A stretch of DNA of 64,000 nucleotides from Anaerocolumna cellulosilytica (GCF_014218335.1 NZ_AP023367.1:2543501-2607500), one strand, 5' to 3'. Shown: positions 53,125-62,276, numbered from the stretch's first letter. Notes: a model not told the origin generated them from the sequence alone. Translations and numbers: made by a program.

Positions 53125-54591
53125 ATGAAATATAAAAGAAAGAAGTATAAAAAGCTGTATGGCTATCTGACATTTGTTTTAGCACTGATACTGTCAGCGA
53201 GTACTACTGTGTCAGCGGATAGTGCGTTACCCTACGAGACTTATAATTTTGACTACTGGGAATATGTATATTATACTCCGGCAGCCTATGTACCGGAAAG
53301 CAGCCTATCGGGTATTGATTTAGGGGTTGGAAGTTTAAGTAATCCCCAGGATTTATTTGTAGCAGCAGATGGCAAAATATACATTGCAGATACAGGGAAT
53401 AACCGCATTCTTATTTTAAATTCGGATTTAACACTTTATAAAGTGATGGAAAACTTTGATAATAACGGCAGTCCTGATACTTTTTTAAACCCATACGGTG
53501 TTTTTGTAACCGGTCAAAATGTGATATATGTAGCTGATATGGATCATAATCGAATTATAGCCCTGCATGAGAACGGGGAGCTAATACGAATTATTAATAA
53601 TCCAGTATCGGAGGTATTGCCAGATAATTTCGTTTTTATACCCATGAAGGTGACGGTAGATTATGCCAACCGTGTTTACGTGATTGTTAAAAATATGTTT
53701 CAAGGTATAATGGCTTTTGATGAAAATGGGAGCTTTACTGGGTTTACCGGAACGATTAAGGTAGCTATCAGCACGTATGACAAGATTTGGAGACGTTTAT
53801 CTACCAAAGCGCAAAGAGCAAGACAGGTACAGTTTATTCCAACGGAATTTACAGGCGTAGATATGGCACCAGATGGCTTTGTATATGCCACTAATATTGA
53901 TACAAAGGGAGTACAGTCAGTCAGGAGGTTGAATCCAAAAGGTCAGGATGTTATTAAGAAGAAAGATGGCAGTTTAAGCGGTGATTTATGGTATAGACTT
54001 GCCGGAGACTATTCCGGAGCATCCAGAATTGTTGATATTGCCTACCGTGATAATGGAATCTATTCTATCATTGATCAGACTAGGGGTAGAATCTTTACCT
54101 ATGACCATGAAGGAAATATTCTTTATATTTTCGGAGGAAGAGGAAGTCAGAAAGGGACTTTTAAAAATCCGGTTGCCATCGAAGCGATAGGCGATGTGAT
54201 TATGGTTCTGGATGCAGGAAGGGGCGAAATAATGACCTTTACGGCAGCAGAGTATGGAAGATTGATTAATGAAGCGGTATCCTTACGTTTTCGCGGTGAT
54301 GAATCAGCAGCGGTAGAAATATGGAAAAAAGTATTATTATTAGATGAGAATTTTGAACTTGCTTATGTTGGTATTGGAAAATCCTATTTGGCAGCAGGAG
54401 AAAATAAAATGGCAATGAAGTACCTAAAGCTTGGAATGGATAGGACGTATTATTCCATTGCGTTTAAACGGTATCGGGATGATATTTTAAAAGAGAATTT
54501 GGGTTCAATACTAACCATTGGCACACTATTGTTTGTAGGAACTGGTATTATACTAAAAATAAAAAGAAAGGGAGGAACAGAGCATGAGTAA
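53125..54591 (+). CDS. NHL-repeat / TPR membrane-anchored protein
   Basis: A 488-residue extracellular protein: signal peptide, then NHL-type beta-propeller repeats (GSLSNPQDLFVAADGKIYIA, NPYGVFVTGQNVIYVADMDH, DMAPDGFVYATN, GTFKNPVAIEAIGDVIMVLD), a short TPR-like helical segment (FELAYVGIGKSYLAAGENKM) and a C-terminal membrane segment (about 463-480) with a basic tail. NHL propellers bind partner proteins or glycans. The start follows the leader element; an in-frame ATG at 53065 lies inside the hairpin. It overlaps the Yip1 gene by 8 bases. Confidence 0.82.
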   Translation: MKYKRKKYKKLYGYLTFVLALILSASTTVSADSALPYETYNFDYWEYVYYTPAAYVPESSLSGIDLGVGSLSNPQDLFVAADGKIYIADTGNNRILILNSDLTLYKVMENFDNNGSPDTFLNPYGVFVTGQNVIYVADMDHNRIIALHENGELIRIINNPVSEVLPDNFVFIPMKVTVDYANRVYVIVKNMFQGIMAFDENGSFTGFTGTIKVAISTYDKIWRRLSTKAQRARQVQFIPTEFTGVDMAPDGFVYATNIDTKGVQSVRRLNPKGQDVIKKKDGSLSGDLWYRLAGDYSGASRIVDIAYRDNGIYSIIDQTRGRIFTYDHEGNILYIFGGRGSQKGTFKNPVAIEAIGDVIMVLDAGRGEIMTFTAAEYGRLINEAVSLRFRGDESAAVEIWKKVLLLDENFELAYVGIGKSYLAAGENKMAMKYLKLGMDRTYYSIAFKRYRDDILKENLGSILTIGTLLFVGTGIILKIKRKGGTEHE

Positions 54592-55207
54592 GAAAGAAAA
54601 ATTATTATATCCATTCTATATAATATCCCATCCCTTTGACGGTTTTTATGAGGTACGGCATCGGGAAAAAGGTAGTGTTTTAGTAGCTCTGTTTCTGGTA
54701 TTTTTATTTGGCTTATCCTTTTCTTTAAATAGAAGATATGCAGGATTTATAGTAAATGTTATTAACCCAAGAACAGTTAACAGCTATGCAGAAATTATAA
54801 GCATCTTTTTGGCAGTCCTGTTATTTGCCGCCGCCAACTGGTCAGTAACCTGCTTAACAGAGGGAGAAGGGCGGTTTAAGGATATTATAACGGTAATTGG
54901 TTATTCCCTGCTGCCAATGGTACTAACCTTTATACCGGCAACCATTTTATCCTGGTTTACCGCATATGGGGAAGAAATCATCTATTATCTCCTTCTTTTA
55001 GTATCCGTTGTATTTTTTTCCATTCTACTCTTAATTGGGATAATGACAATACATAATTTCGGATTCGGTAAGACGCTCTTTACCCTTGTGCTTACTTTCA
55101 TATCTCTCTTGCTGATTCTGTTTGTGTTGCTGCTTTTGATCTCACTCATCAATCAAGTGTATCTGTTTTTTGAAAGTATTTATACAGAACTAATTTTAAG
55201 AATATAG
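54584..55207 (+). CDS. Yip1-domain membrane protein
   Basis: A 207-residue protein with about five membrane segments and the Yip1-family region VTCLTEGEGRFKDIITVIGY. Bacterial Yip1 proteins are widespread and uncharacterised. It overlaps the end of the NHL-protein gene, so the two are translationally coupled and may form a complex in the membrane. AGGGAGG precedes the ATG. Confidence 0.78.
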   Translation: MSKKEKLLYPFYIISHPFDGFYEVRHREKGSVLVALFLVFLFGLSFSLNRRYAGFIVNVINPRTVNSYAEIISIFLAVLLFAAANWSVTCLTEGEGRFKDIITVIGYSLLPMVLTFIPATILSWFTAYGEEIIYYLLLLVSVVFFSILLLIGIMTIHNFGFGKTLFTLVLTFISLLLILFVLLLLISLINQVYLFFESIYTELILRI

Positions 55208-55236
55208 CTTAAAAATAACTAAATATTTTTTAGCTT

Positions 55237-55288
55237 CTTGATTTATACCTGTGCAAGCGCACATTGCACTAGAGCACACAGATGGGAG
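55237..55288 (+). repeat. hairpin-AGATGGGAG leader element, copy 8
   Basis: TGTGC pairs with GCACA around AAGCGCACATTGCACTAGA, then AGATGGGAG. No start codon follows directly; it is the upstream unit of a pair, joined by a GTTGAAAAAA/TTTTTTCAAC hairpin (55293-55315) to copy 9. Confidence 0.85.
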
Positions 55289-55317
55289 TTCAGTTGAAAA
55301 AACCATTTTTTCAACAT

Positions 55318-55353
55318 CTTGATTTGTATGTACGCTGGACCTACAGATGGGAG
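55318..55353 (+). repeat. hairpin-AGATGGGAG leader element, copy 9, supplies RBS
   Basis: CTTGATTTGTATGTA, a weak TGTA/TACA stem, then AGATGGGAG, six bases before the ATG at 55360. The stem is eroded but the flanks and ribosome site are conserved. Confidence 0.85.
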
Positions 55354-55359
55354 TTTAAT

Positions 55360-57981
55360 ATGAAAATAAGTTTAAAGAAAAGCATAAAGCATAAAATGAA
55401 GCGGAACAAAACCCTGTTCATTATAATAGGACTCATTTTAGCTGCCGGAGGTTATCTAACCTATCTTTGTCTGAACTACTTCTTCTATGACACATATAAA
55501 CAGTATCTTACGGAAGCTGTTTATGAAGACGGTTCACAATTTACACCTCTTACGGAAGACAATTCTTATGTATACGGCATGGTTTTAGCAGCAGAAAATG
55601 ATATCTTAAAACTATATACCAATATAGAAACAACAGAGATAGCTGTTTACGATAAACGGAGCAATACAATTACATACTCCAATCCGCCGGACAGAGAGAA
55701 AGACATCCTTGCCTCAGGCAGCAATAAAACAGCATTAAACTCTCAATTTGTACTAAGTTATTACGATAGCAGTATGACAGAAGTAACTATGTATAATTAT
55801 GATTACAGTGTGTTGAAAAAGCAGGTGACAGCAGAAAAAATAAAAGATGGTATTCGCTATACATACCTGTGTGGTAATCTGGACAGTCCAACCGGGTTGG
55901 TGCCCCCTTTTATCACAAAGGAGCGTTTAGAAGAAAAGATATTAAGCAGATTAACTGAAAAAGAAGCTAAGACGTTTAAAAACAGTTATACAGAATCTAA
56001 AACCCTAGAAGGCTTTCTAGAATTGTCAACCGGTGTAAAGGGAAACAAAGTTGGATTATCAAAACTAAATAAGCTTGTGGAGGCTGCCGGCTATACAGTA
56101 GAGGAGTTTGATGCAGACGCACAGGCGGCATCCGGTGATGAAGCCGCTGAAAGAACTACCTTCACAATTCCTTTGGAGTATCGGTTAGAGAAAGATAAGC
56201 TTATAGTATCCGTACCTACGGAACAGATACAGGAAACAGGCGGTGGAAAGCTTGCAAAAATAGATTTACTTTGCTTTTTCGGTGCAGGGGGAACAGAGGA
56301 AGAAGGCTATATGTTAGTACCAAATGGTTCCGGCTCTCTCATACACTTTAATAACGGCAAGCGAACGGAACGGTATAACCAATATATATATGGTATGGAC
56401 GAAGCCATGCAATCCTTTATTGTAGTAGAGAACACAGAAGAGGCAAGACTTCCGGTATTTGGTATAAAAAGAAGGGACAATGCAGTATTTGCCATAATTA
56501 CAGAAGGGGATACCTTGGCAAATTTAATTGCTGATGTATCTGGTGGTGTTAATAGCTATAACTATGTATATCCCTCCTTTCTTTTAAGAGGAACGGAAAA
56601 GGTATCTATGTTTGGTACCGCAGGAGTATCTGCTGATTTACCGGTATTGGAAAAGGATTTGTACCGGCTTACTATTACGGTTGGCTATTCCTTTCTAGAA
56701 AAAGAGGACGCCAGTTATTCGGGTATGGCTACTTATTATCGGACAGAATTAATGAATCGTGGTTTGTTATCGAAAAAATTGCCCTCAGAAAAGATACCTT
56801 TTTATCTGGATGTGGTAGGCGGGGTAAAACAGCAGATGAGTATACTGGGTGTACCTTATCTTGGTGTATACCCTATGACCACCTTTGAGGAGGCACAAGA
56901 TATTGTTAAAACTTTTCAAGCAGAGTCGGTTAACAATCTTCGCATCAATTATTTAGGCTGGTTTAATGGTGGATATTATCATGACGTAGCCAAGGACATT
57001 AAGATAGAAAAGAAACTAGGTGGAAAAAAGGAACTTTTAAAACTAAAAGAATTGTTAGTTAATTCTGGTTCTAAATTATTTGGTGATGTTGCATTTCAGA
57101 AGGTATCTTTTGAATCAGATTACTATAATTATAAAATGGAAAGTTCCCAGTATTATTCCGGTTATGTAATATCCCTGGGTAGAAAGAATCCCGTTACCCT
57201 AAGACAAACTGGTTCCATGGGTTATCAAGAAACTAATTATAATATAGTGTCTCCTAAATTTTTGGTCCGTCATATTGATAAATTCAAAAAAAGCTTAGAA
57301 GAAGTTCCGTTAGATGGTATATCCTTACGAGATATGGGCGAGGTTTTATCTTCTGATAAAAGAAGAACAAATGTTATAAACAGAGAAGAAGCGAAAAAAA
57401 TAATTACAAGTCAATTAATGCTGTTGCAGAATTCTGGTAAAGAGTTGATGATAAACAGTCCCAATGTGTATGCCTTTGCCTATACTAAAGATATACAGAA
57501 TGTACCGGAGGGGCATAATCCGTATTATATTGTAGATGAAGAAATTCCATTTTATCAGATGGTAATCCATGGTATGACAGACTACTGCGGTAACCCCATT
57601 AATTTGAGTGACAATTTTGATAAACAGCAATTGGTTCTTAGAATGTTAGAATATGGTCTGGCACCACATTTTACTTTATCCTATCAGGACTCCAGTGATA
57701 TTAAATATTCCGGCTTAAACAGTCTGTATTCAACACAATACGATAATTGGCTGAAGGCGGGGGTTGCAATCTATCATCAAGTCAATGAAGTGTTACAGTA
57801 TGTAACCGGAAGCACTATAACAGAACATGAGATTTTGGACAATGGTCTGCGTCATATAAGTTATGAGAATGGTTGTACTCTATACATAAACTATAGCAAT
57901 AAAGATAAAACCCATCAGGGAGTTAACATACCGGCCAGAGATTATGTTCTTAAAAAGGGGGCGAAAGGGCATGGCTATTAA
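55360..57981 (+). CDS. DUF5696-type extracellular protein
   Basis: An 873-residue protein with one N-terminal membrane segment (about 19-42) and a long extracellular region. The N-terminal half is beta-rich (AVYDKRSNTITYSNPPDR, GEGYMLVPNGSGSLI-like, TERYNQYIYGMDEAM). The C-terminal half alternates strands and helices (NNLRINYLGWFNGGYYHDV, LDGISLRDMGEVLSSDKRR), compatible with a TIM barrel, and ends in a beta domain. This fits DUF5696 proteins, found beside sugar ABC importers, possibly as glycan-active enzymes. The start at 55360 follows element copy 9; an upstream in-frame start at 55282 lies in element copy 8. Confidence 0.75.
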   Translation: MKISLKKSIKHKMKRNKTLFIIIGLILAAGGYLTYLCLNYFFYDTYKQYLTEAVYEDGSQFTPLTEDNSYVYGMVLAAENDILKLYTNIETTEIAVYDKRSNTITYSNPPDREKDILASGSNKTALNSQFVLSYYDSSMTEVTMYNYDYSVLKKQVTAEKIKDGIRYTYLCGNLDSPTGLVPPFITKERLEEKILSRLTEKEAKTFKNSYTESKTLEGFLELSTGVKGNKVGLSKLNKLVEAAGYTVEEFDADAQAASGDEAAERTTFTIPLEYRLEKDKLIVSVPTEQIQETGGGKLAKIDLLCFFGAGGTEEEGYMLVPNGSGSLIHFNNGKRTERYNQYIYGMDEAMQSFIVVENTEEARLPVFGIKRRDNAVFAIITEGDTLANLIADVSGGVNSYNYVYPSFLLRGTEKVSMFGTAGVSADLPVLEKDLYRLTITVGYSFLEKEDASYSGMATYYRTELMNRGLLSKKLPSEKIPFYLDVVGGVKQQMSILGVPYLGVYPMTTFEEAQDIVKTFQAESVNNLRINYLGWFNGGYYHDVAKDIKIEKKLGGKKELLKLKELLVNSGSKLFGDVAFQKVSFESDYYNYKMESSQYYSGYVISLGRKNPVTLRQTGSMGYQETNYNIVSPKFLVRHIDKFKKSLEEVPLDGISLRDMGEVLSSDKRRTNVINREEAKKIITSQLMLLQNSGKELMINSPNVYAFAYTKDIQNVPEGHNPYYIVDEEIPFYQMVIHGMTDYCGNPINLSDNFDKQQLVLRMLEYGLAPHFTLSYQDSSDIKYSGLNSLYSTQYDNWLKAGVAIYHQVNEVLQYVTGSTITEHEILDNGLRHISYENGCTLYINYSNKDKTHQGVNIPARDYVLKKGAKGHGY

Positions 57982-58903
57982 TAAGAAGATAAAAGCTGCA
58001 AAACATGATAAATTGACGTTGAGACATAAAAGGGCGATTGTTGGCTTGCTCTTTATATCACCTTGGTTTCTTGGATTTTTAATCTATTATGTAAGAAGCC
58101 TGTTTATCACTATTTCTTTCTCTTTAAGCAAAATCAACATAGCAGAAAGCGGAGGATATACTTCTCAATTTATCGGACTAAATAATTTTAAATATGCCCT
58201 GTTTCAAGATGCAAATTTTAATCAATTATTTGTCAATTCTATTATAGACATATTAATTGATGTACCTTTTATTATATTCTTCAGCTTGTTCATTGCATTG
58301 CTTTTAAATAGCAAATTTAGGGGACGAGGGCTAGTTCGAGCAATCTTTTTTCTACCGATACTATTGGGGTCCGGTGCTGTAGCAAACACACTATTGTTAG
58401 CAACACAGAATATTCAGGGTGGTGCCGGTGCTGTAGCTTCAGAAATGTCTGGCATATCGGGAGTGAATATAGATTATTTTCTAAGTATATTTACAGATTT
58501 AGGGCTTCCGGATAAACTGCTTGATTATATAGTTGATTTGATTGGCAGAATCTTTGATATTGTAAGAGCTTCTAGTGTACAGATAATAATATTTATAGCT
58601 GCATTACAATCTGTACCGCATTCTCTGTATGAAGTTTCCAATATTGAAGGTGCTACAACATATGAAACCTTTTGGAAGGTCACATTTCCAATGGTTTCTC
58701 CTCTGATTCTTACGAATGTAGTTTATACCATAGTTGATTCCTTTGTGGGAAGTTTAGTCGTTGACACCGCCTATGAGGCTGCTTTTGTAAATTATAACTA
58801 TGGGTTAAGTTCCGCTATGAGTATTCTAAGTACTGCCGTTGTATGTGTTATTTTAGTGACAGTTGGTACCATATTAACCAGGAAAACATTTTACTATAAT
58901 TAA
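57971..58903 (+). CDS. carbohydrate ABC transporter permease, second set (MalF-like)
   Basis: A 310-residue permease with six membrane segments, the EAA loop EVSNIEGATTYETFWKVTFP, and an unusually long extracellular insertion between segments (GGAGAVASEMSGISGVNID and following). It overlaps the DUF5696 gene by 11 bases. The ATG at 57971 follows GGGGGCGAAAGGG. This couples it to DUF5696, supporting a joint function. Confidence 0.88.
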   Translation: MAINKKIKAAKHDKLTLRHKRAIVGLLFISPWFLGFLIYYVRSLFITISFSLSKINIAESGGYTSQFIGLNNFKYALFQDANFNQLFVNSIIDILIDVPFIIFFSLFIALLLNSKFRGRGLVRAIFFLPILLGSGAVANTLLLATQNIQGGAGAVASEMSGISGVNIDYFLSIFTDLGLPDKLLDYIVDLIGRIFDIVRASSVQIIIFIAALQSVPHSLYEVSNIEGATTYETFWKVTFPMVSPLILTNVVYTIVDSFVGSLVVDTAYEAAFVNYNYGLSSAMSILSTAVVCVILVTVGTILTRKTFYYN

Positions 58904-58915
58904 AGGAGGGCTGTC

Positions 58916-59905
58916 ATGAAAACGGGTCAATTAAAATTGCAATGGAAAAAAATCCGTCAGGATACTGTATTACAGAATAAAAGAAGTAAGATTCTAACAA
59001 AGTATAAGAAACGGCTTTTTTCTTTATTTAAGTTTCTTATCTTGTTAGGAATTTCTTATATTATATTAGGGCCGATTATAAGCATAGTCAGCAATTCCTT
59101 CTTTTCACCGACAGATGTATATAACCCTTCTGTTTTTCTATTTCCATTAAAACCTACCTTTGATAATTTCCGGCTAGCTATGCTTCGGCTTAATTATGTC
59201 AAAACGCTGAGCTTTACGGTAGTCTATATTAGTTTAATTACATTAATTCAGATTTTTATAACGTCAATGGCAGGATATGGTTTCGCAAGATTTGAATTTC
59301 CATTCAAAAATATTTTGTTTGGATGTGTAATTATAACAATAGTGCTGCCGACGCATACAATAATGCTACCCCTTTACCAGCATTTTAGAAGCTTTGATTT
59401 TTTAGGAATCTTTGAATCAGCCAGAGGCTCTAAGCTAAATCTGCTATCGAGTGAAACACCTATGTTTTTAATGACAATACTAGGCAGCGGATTACGTTCC
59501 GGTTTATATATCTACATATTCAACCAATTTTTCCGCGGTTTGCCAAAAGAAATTGAAGAGGCGGCCTTTATTGATGGAGCCGGCATGTGGTATACCTACC
59601 TTCGAATTATGTTAGTAAATGCTATACCCTCCGTTCTTACCGTAACTGTATTCTCGCTGGTGTGGCAGTACAATGACATGTTTTACGCCAGATTATTTTC
59701 AATGGCTTCTGATCATATAATAACCTTTCGGCTTTCAACGATACAGGCAACTATTGAATTTGTGGATAAGGTTAAGGATCCCTTGATATCGCAGCTTTAT
59801 GTATATGCAGGTGTGATTTTAGTGTTACTGCCAATTTTAGTTATCTATCTGATTTTACAAAAGTATTTTATGGAAGGTGTAGAACGTAGTGGTATAGTGG
59901 GGTAA
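58916..59905 (+). CDS. carbohydrate ABC transporter permease, second set (MalG-like)
   Basis: A 329-residue permease with a long basic N-terminus, six membrane segments and the EAA loop EEAAFIDGAGMWYTYLRIML. AAGGAGG lies before the ATG, 12 bases after the previous stop. Partner of the preceding permease. Confidence 0.88.
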   Translation: MKTGQLKLQWKKIRQDTVLQNKRSKILTKYKKRLFSLFKFLILLGISYIILGPIISIVSNSFFSPTDVYNPSVFLFPLKPTFDNFRLAMLRLNYVKTLSFTVVYISLITLIQIFITSMAGYGFARFEFPFKNILFGCVIITIVLPTHTIMLPLYQHFRSFDFLGIFESARGSKLNLLSSETPMFLMTILGSGLRSGLYIYIFNQFFRGLPKEIEEAAFIDGAGMWYTYLRIMLVNAIPSVLTVTVFSLVWQYNDMFYARLFSMASDHIITFRLSTIQATIEFVDKVKDPLISQLYVYAGVILVLLPILVIYLILQKYFMEGVERSGIVG

Positions 59906-59907
59906 AA

Positions 59908-59923
59908 GTAAACACATGTTTAC
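59908..59923 (+). promoter_or_regulatory. 16-base palindrome before the second binding-protein gene
   Basis: GTAAACACATGTTTAC has 7-base arms around a 2-base centre. It could be an operator for an internal promoter or a small processing hairpin that sets binding-protein levels. Confidence 0.4.
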
Positions 59924-60009
59924 ACCCCTGTTTTGGGCTGCGATGCGATTTAGTGACAGAAGTTCTAACTTTCTAAAAATAAATTATTAATCTATTGGAG
60001 GAGAATTCA

Positions 60010-61473
60010 ATGAAGAAGTGGAGCAAAAAATTACTAACTGTTATCATGGCCTTTATTCTGGTTTTATCCTTGGCCGGCTGTAAGAAAGATAACAACACAC
60101 AAACAGTAAACCAACCAGACAGTACACCAACCGTAGCCCCTGAAACAACCGAACCGACTAAAGGAGAAACCGAGAGCGTAGATGAAATCTACCCAGCTTT
60201 TGACATGCAAAAGAGAACCATTAAAGTCGGTATTTGGTGGGATATGTACTACACGAGTGAACATAATGATATAACAGATAACCCGGGATTGACCAATACG
60301 GAAACAGCCCAAATGATGTTAGACAATGTGAGAAGAATTGAAGAGAAATACAATGTTAGAATTGAATTTGTAAACCTGGGTTGGGAAGGTATCACGGAAA
60401 GTATTAATACTTCTATTATGGCCGGTACACCGGAATGTGATATCTATTTGGCAGACCTGCAATTTGGTATTCCCGCAGTAATTAACGGTCTTGCACAGGA
60501 TTTGACAAAGATAGCCTCTCCGAATAGTGACATGTTTCATGACCAGAAAGTAATAAAACCGTTGGATGCTTTAGGCGGAACGTACCTTTTTTCCGAACAG
60601 GGGCTGCCTCAAAATGGTATCTTTCTTGGTTATAATGGAACTATGATTCAGGAGCTTGGTTTGGAAGATCCTCAAGAACTTTATAAACAAGGTAAATGGA
60701 CCTGGGATAAATTTGCAGAACTTGCAAAAGCAGGCACCAGAGATACGAATGGTGACGGAACTGTAGATGTGTATGGTTTTGGAGGTGTATTCATTGATTT
60801 AATCAATGGATTAAACATGAATAATGGAGGAAGCCTTGCAGGAAATCCTACAGAAGGCCTTTCCACAAAACCAGTAATAGAATCTTTGGAATTTATTAAT
60901 CGTCTTTATAACGTTGACCAATCTGCAAGACCATGGAACACGGAAGATTGGAATGATAATTACTTTGCCTGGTCTGATGGAAAAGTAATGTTTTGGACAG
61001 CTCAGGGTTGGTCTTTGAAACAGGAAGCAGATGCTGCGATAGCAGAAGGCGCAGAATTACCCTTTGATTACCATGTCGTACCTTATCCTTCCGGTCCAAG
61101 CGGTGATGGCAAAGCATATAGTCCAGTATCCGGCAACTGGTATTTTGTGCCCGTCGGTGTACAAGAACCGGAAAAAGTATTACAGGTATTTGAAGAGTAT
61201 TTAAACTGGCATGGTGGAGACAGCGAATATAGAGATGACCCTAGTTGGTTTGAAAGCTGCTTTCAGACGGAAGAAGATTTAGAGATGGCGTACATCACTG
61301 GTGCCAACTTAAAATTAGACCCATGGAGTAGTTTAACCAGCTTTGATTTTGGAAGTAACATCTGGAATCCGATTGTAGTTGATAAAAATGCAACCGTTGC
61401 TCAATCAGTTGAATCCAGTAAACAGGTATTACAGGATGCTCTGGATACCTTCTATGGTGCAAATAAAGAATAA
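60010..61473 (+). CDS. extracellular sugar-binding lipoprotein
   Basis: A 487-residue family 1 solute-binding lipoprotein: signal peptide with LSLAGC (C24), a Thr/Pro/Glu-rich spacer, then IKVGIWWDMYYTSEHNDI, RRIEEKYNVRIEFVN, GTPECDIYLADLQFG and DTNGDGTVDVYGFGG, the last resembling a calcium-binding loop. The GTWTWDKFAELAK-type segment is common to oligosaccharide binders. TTGGAGGAG precedes the ATG. It serves the second permease pair. Confidence 0.9.
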   Translation: MKKWSKKLLTVIMAFILVLSLAGCKKDNNTQTVNQPDSTPTVAPETTEPTKGETESVDEIYPAFDMQKRTIKVGIWWDMYYTSEHNDITDNPGLTNTETAQMMLDNVRRIEEKYNVRIEFVNLGWEGITESINTSIMAGTPECDIYLADLQFGIPAVINGLAQDLTKIASPNSDMFHDQKVIKPLDALGGTYLFSEQGLPQNGIFLGYNGTMIQELGLEDPQELYKQGKWTWDKFAELAKAGTRDTNGDGTVDVYGFGGVFIDLINGLNMNNGGSLAGNPTEGLSTKPVIESLEFINRLYNVDQSARPWNTEDWNDNYFAWSDGKVMFWTAQGWSLKQEADAAIAEGAELPFDYHVVPYPSGPSGDGKAYSPVSGNWYFVPVGVQEPEKVLQVFEEYLNWHGGDSEYRDDPSWFESCFQTEEDLEMAYITGANLKLDPWSSLTSFDFGSNIWNPIVVDKNATVAQSVESSKQVLQDALDTFYGANKE

Positions 61474-61490
61474 ACTATATAATAATACAA

Positions 61491-61523
61491 ACGGCACAAG
61501 GACATAAAACCTTGTGCTGTTTT
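61491..61523 (+). terminator. intrinsic terminator of the transport operon
   Basis: ACGGCACAAGG pairs with CCTTGTGCTGT across about eight bases, then TTTT. Confidence 0.85.
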
Positions 61524-61549
61524 GCATTATGGATTCGAATGAGTTTCGA

Positions 61550-61578
61550 TTGAATTGTTTGAACTTTTCAAGTATAAT
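61550..61578 (+). promoter_or_regulatory. promoter of the dihydrofolate reductase gene
   Basis: TTGAAT (61550-61555), 17 bases, TATAAT (61573-61578). The leader of about 145 bases contains both leader-element copies 10 and 11, so the element is in the 5' untranslated RNA. Confidence 0.75.
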
Positions 61579-61611
61579 GTATATTGTTGTTTTTATAGGA
61601 GGTTTTTTAAC

Positions 61612-61650
61612 ATTCTTATATATACGTGCGCTAATGCAGCAGACAGGCGT
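61612..61650 (+). repeat. hairpin leader element, copy 10 (degenerate)
   Basis: CATTCTTATATATACGTGCG, CTAATGCAGCAGACAGGCG: it aligns with the element consensus but has lost the paired arms and the GGGAG. It precedes an intact copy by the usual tandem spacing (about 75 bases), so it looks like a decayed repeat unit. Confidence 0.55.
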
Positions 61651-61677
61651 TTAAAAATTAAAAGCATTTTTCAATGT

Positions 61678-61725
61678 CCTGATTTTAGGTGTGCAAGTGC
61701 TATTGCACTGGCACACAGATGGGGG
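61678..61725 (+). repeat. hairpin-AGATGGGAG leader element, copy 11, supplies RBS
   Basis: GTGTGC-A-AGTGC-TATT-GCACT-G-GCACAC then AGATGGGGG, six bases before the ATG at 61732. The inner stem and the single A-G mismatch make a clear 11-bp coaxial hairpin. Confidence 0.88.
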
Positions 61726-61731
61726 TTTATT

Positions 61732-62208
61732 ATGATTTCAGCAATTGCAGCAATGTCTAAAAACAGAGTGCTTGGAATGAACGGAAAGATTCCCTGGCAT
61801 ATTAAGGGTGAGCAATCTCGTTTTCGGGAGCTTACTACCGGCAAAACCATTATTATGGGGCGGCGCTCTTATGATGAAATTGGCAGACCATTACCGGATA
61901 GAAAGACAATTCTTATATCAAGTAAATTAAATATACAGGATAATAACTGCGTTACAGTATCTTCACTTATAGAAGCATTAAGGCTGACTAAACATGAAGA
62001 AGAAGTATTTATAAGCGGCGGCGGACAGGTTTATGAAGAAGCACTGCCATTTCTTGATAGAATATATCTGACTGTAATTGATAAAGAATACGATGGAGAT
62101 ATATACTTCCCCGTTTTTGATACCAATATATATCGTAAAATCTATGAACATCGAATAGAAGGCGAAATACCCTATACTTATTATACCTATGAAAAGTATA
62201 GAATTTAA
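61732..62208 (+). CDS. folA: dihydrofolate reductase
   Basis: A 158-residue DHFR, which reduces dihydrofolate with NADPH. Canonical motifs are MISAIAAMSKNRVLGMNGKI (start), IPWHIKGEQSRF with an acidic catalytic position, GKTIIMGRRSYDEIG, ISGGGQVYEEAL and the C-terminal YTYYTYEK. The ATG at 61732 is the family N-terminus and follows the leader element; a longer in-frame start at 61555 would add element-encoded residues. It has its own promoter, so the element is not tied to one operon. Confidence 0.93.
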   Translation: MISAIAAMSKNRVLGMNGKIPWHIKGEQSRFRELTTGKTIIMGRRSYDEIGRPLPDRKTILISSKLNIQDNNCVTVSSLIEALRLTKHEEEVFISGGGQVYEEALPFLDRIYLTVIDKEYDGDIYFPVFDTNIYRKIYEHRIEGEIPYTYYTYEKYRI

Positions 62209-62246
62209 TGTGATGTACTGAGACTGTGTACAGCTACAGGTTACAT

Positions 62247-62276
62247 TTTACAGACAGTTTTAGTATTAGGTACAAT
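62247..62276 (+). promoter_or_regulatory. promoter of the cysteine desulfurase gene
   Basis: TTTACA (62247-62252), 18 bases, TACAAT (62271-62276). Confidence 0.55.
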
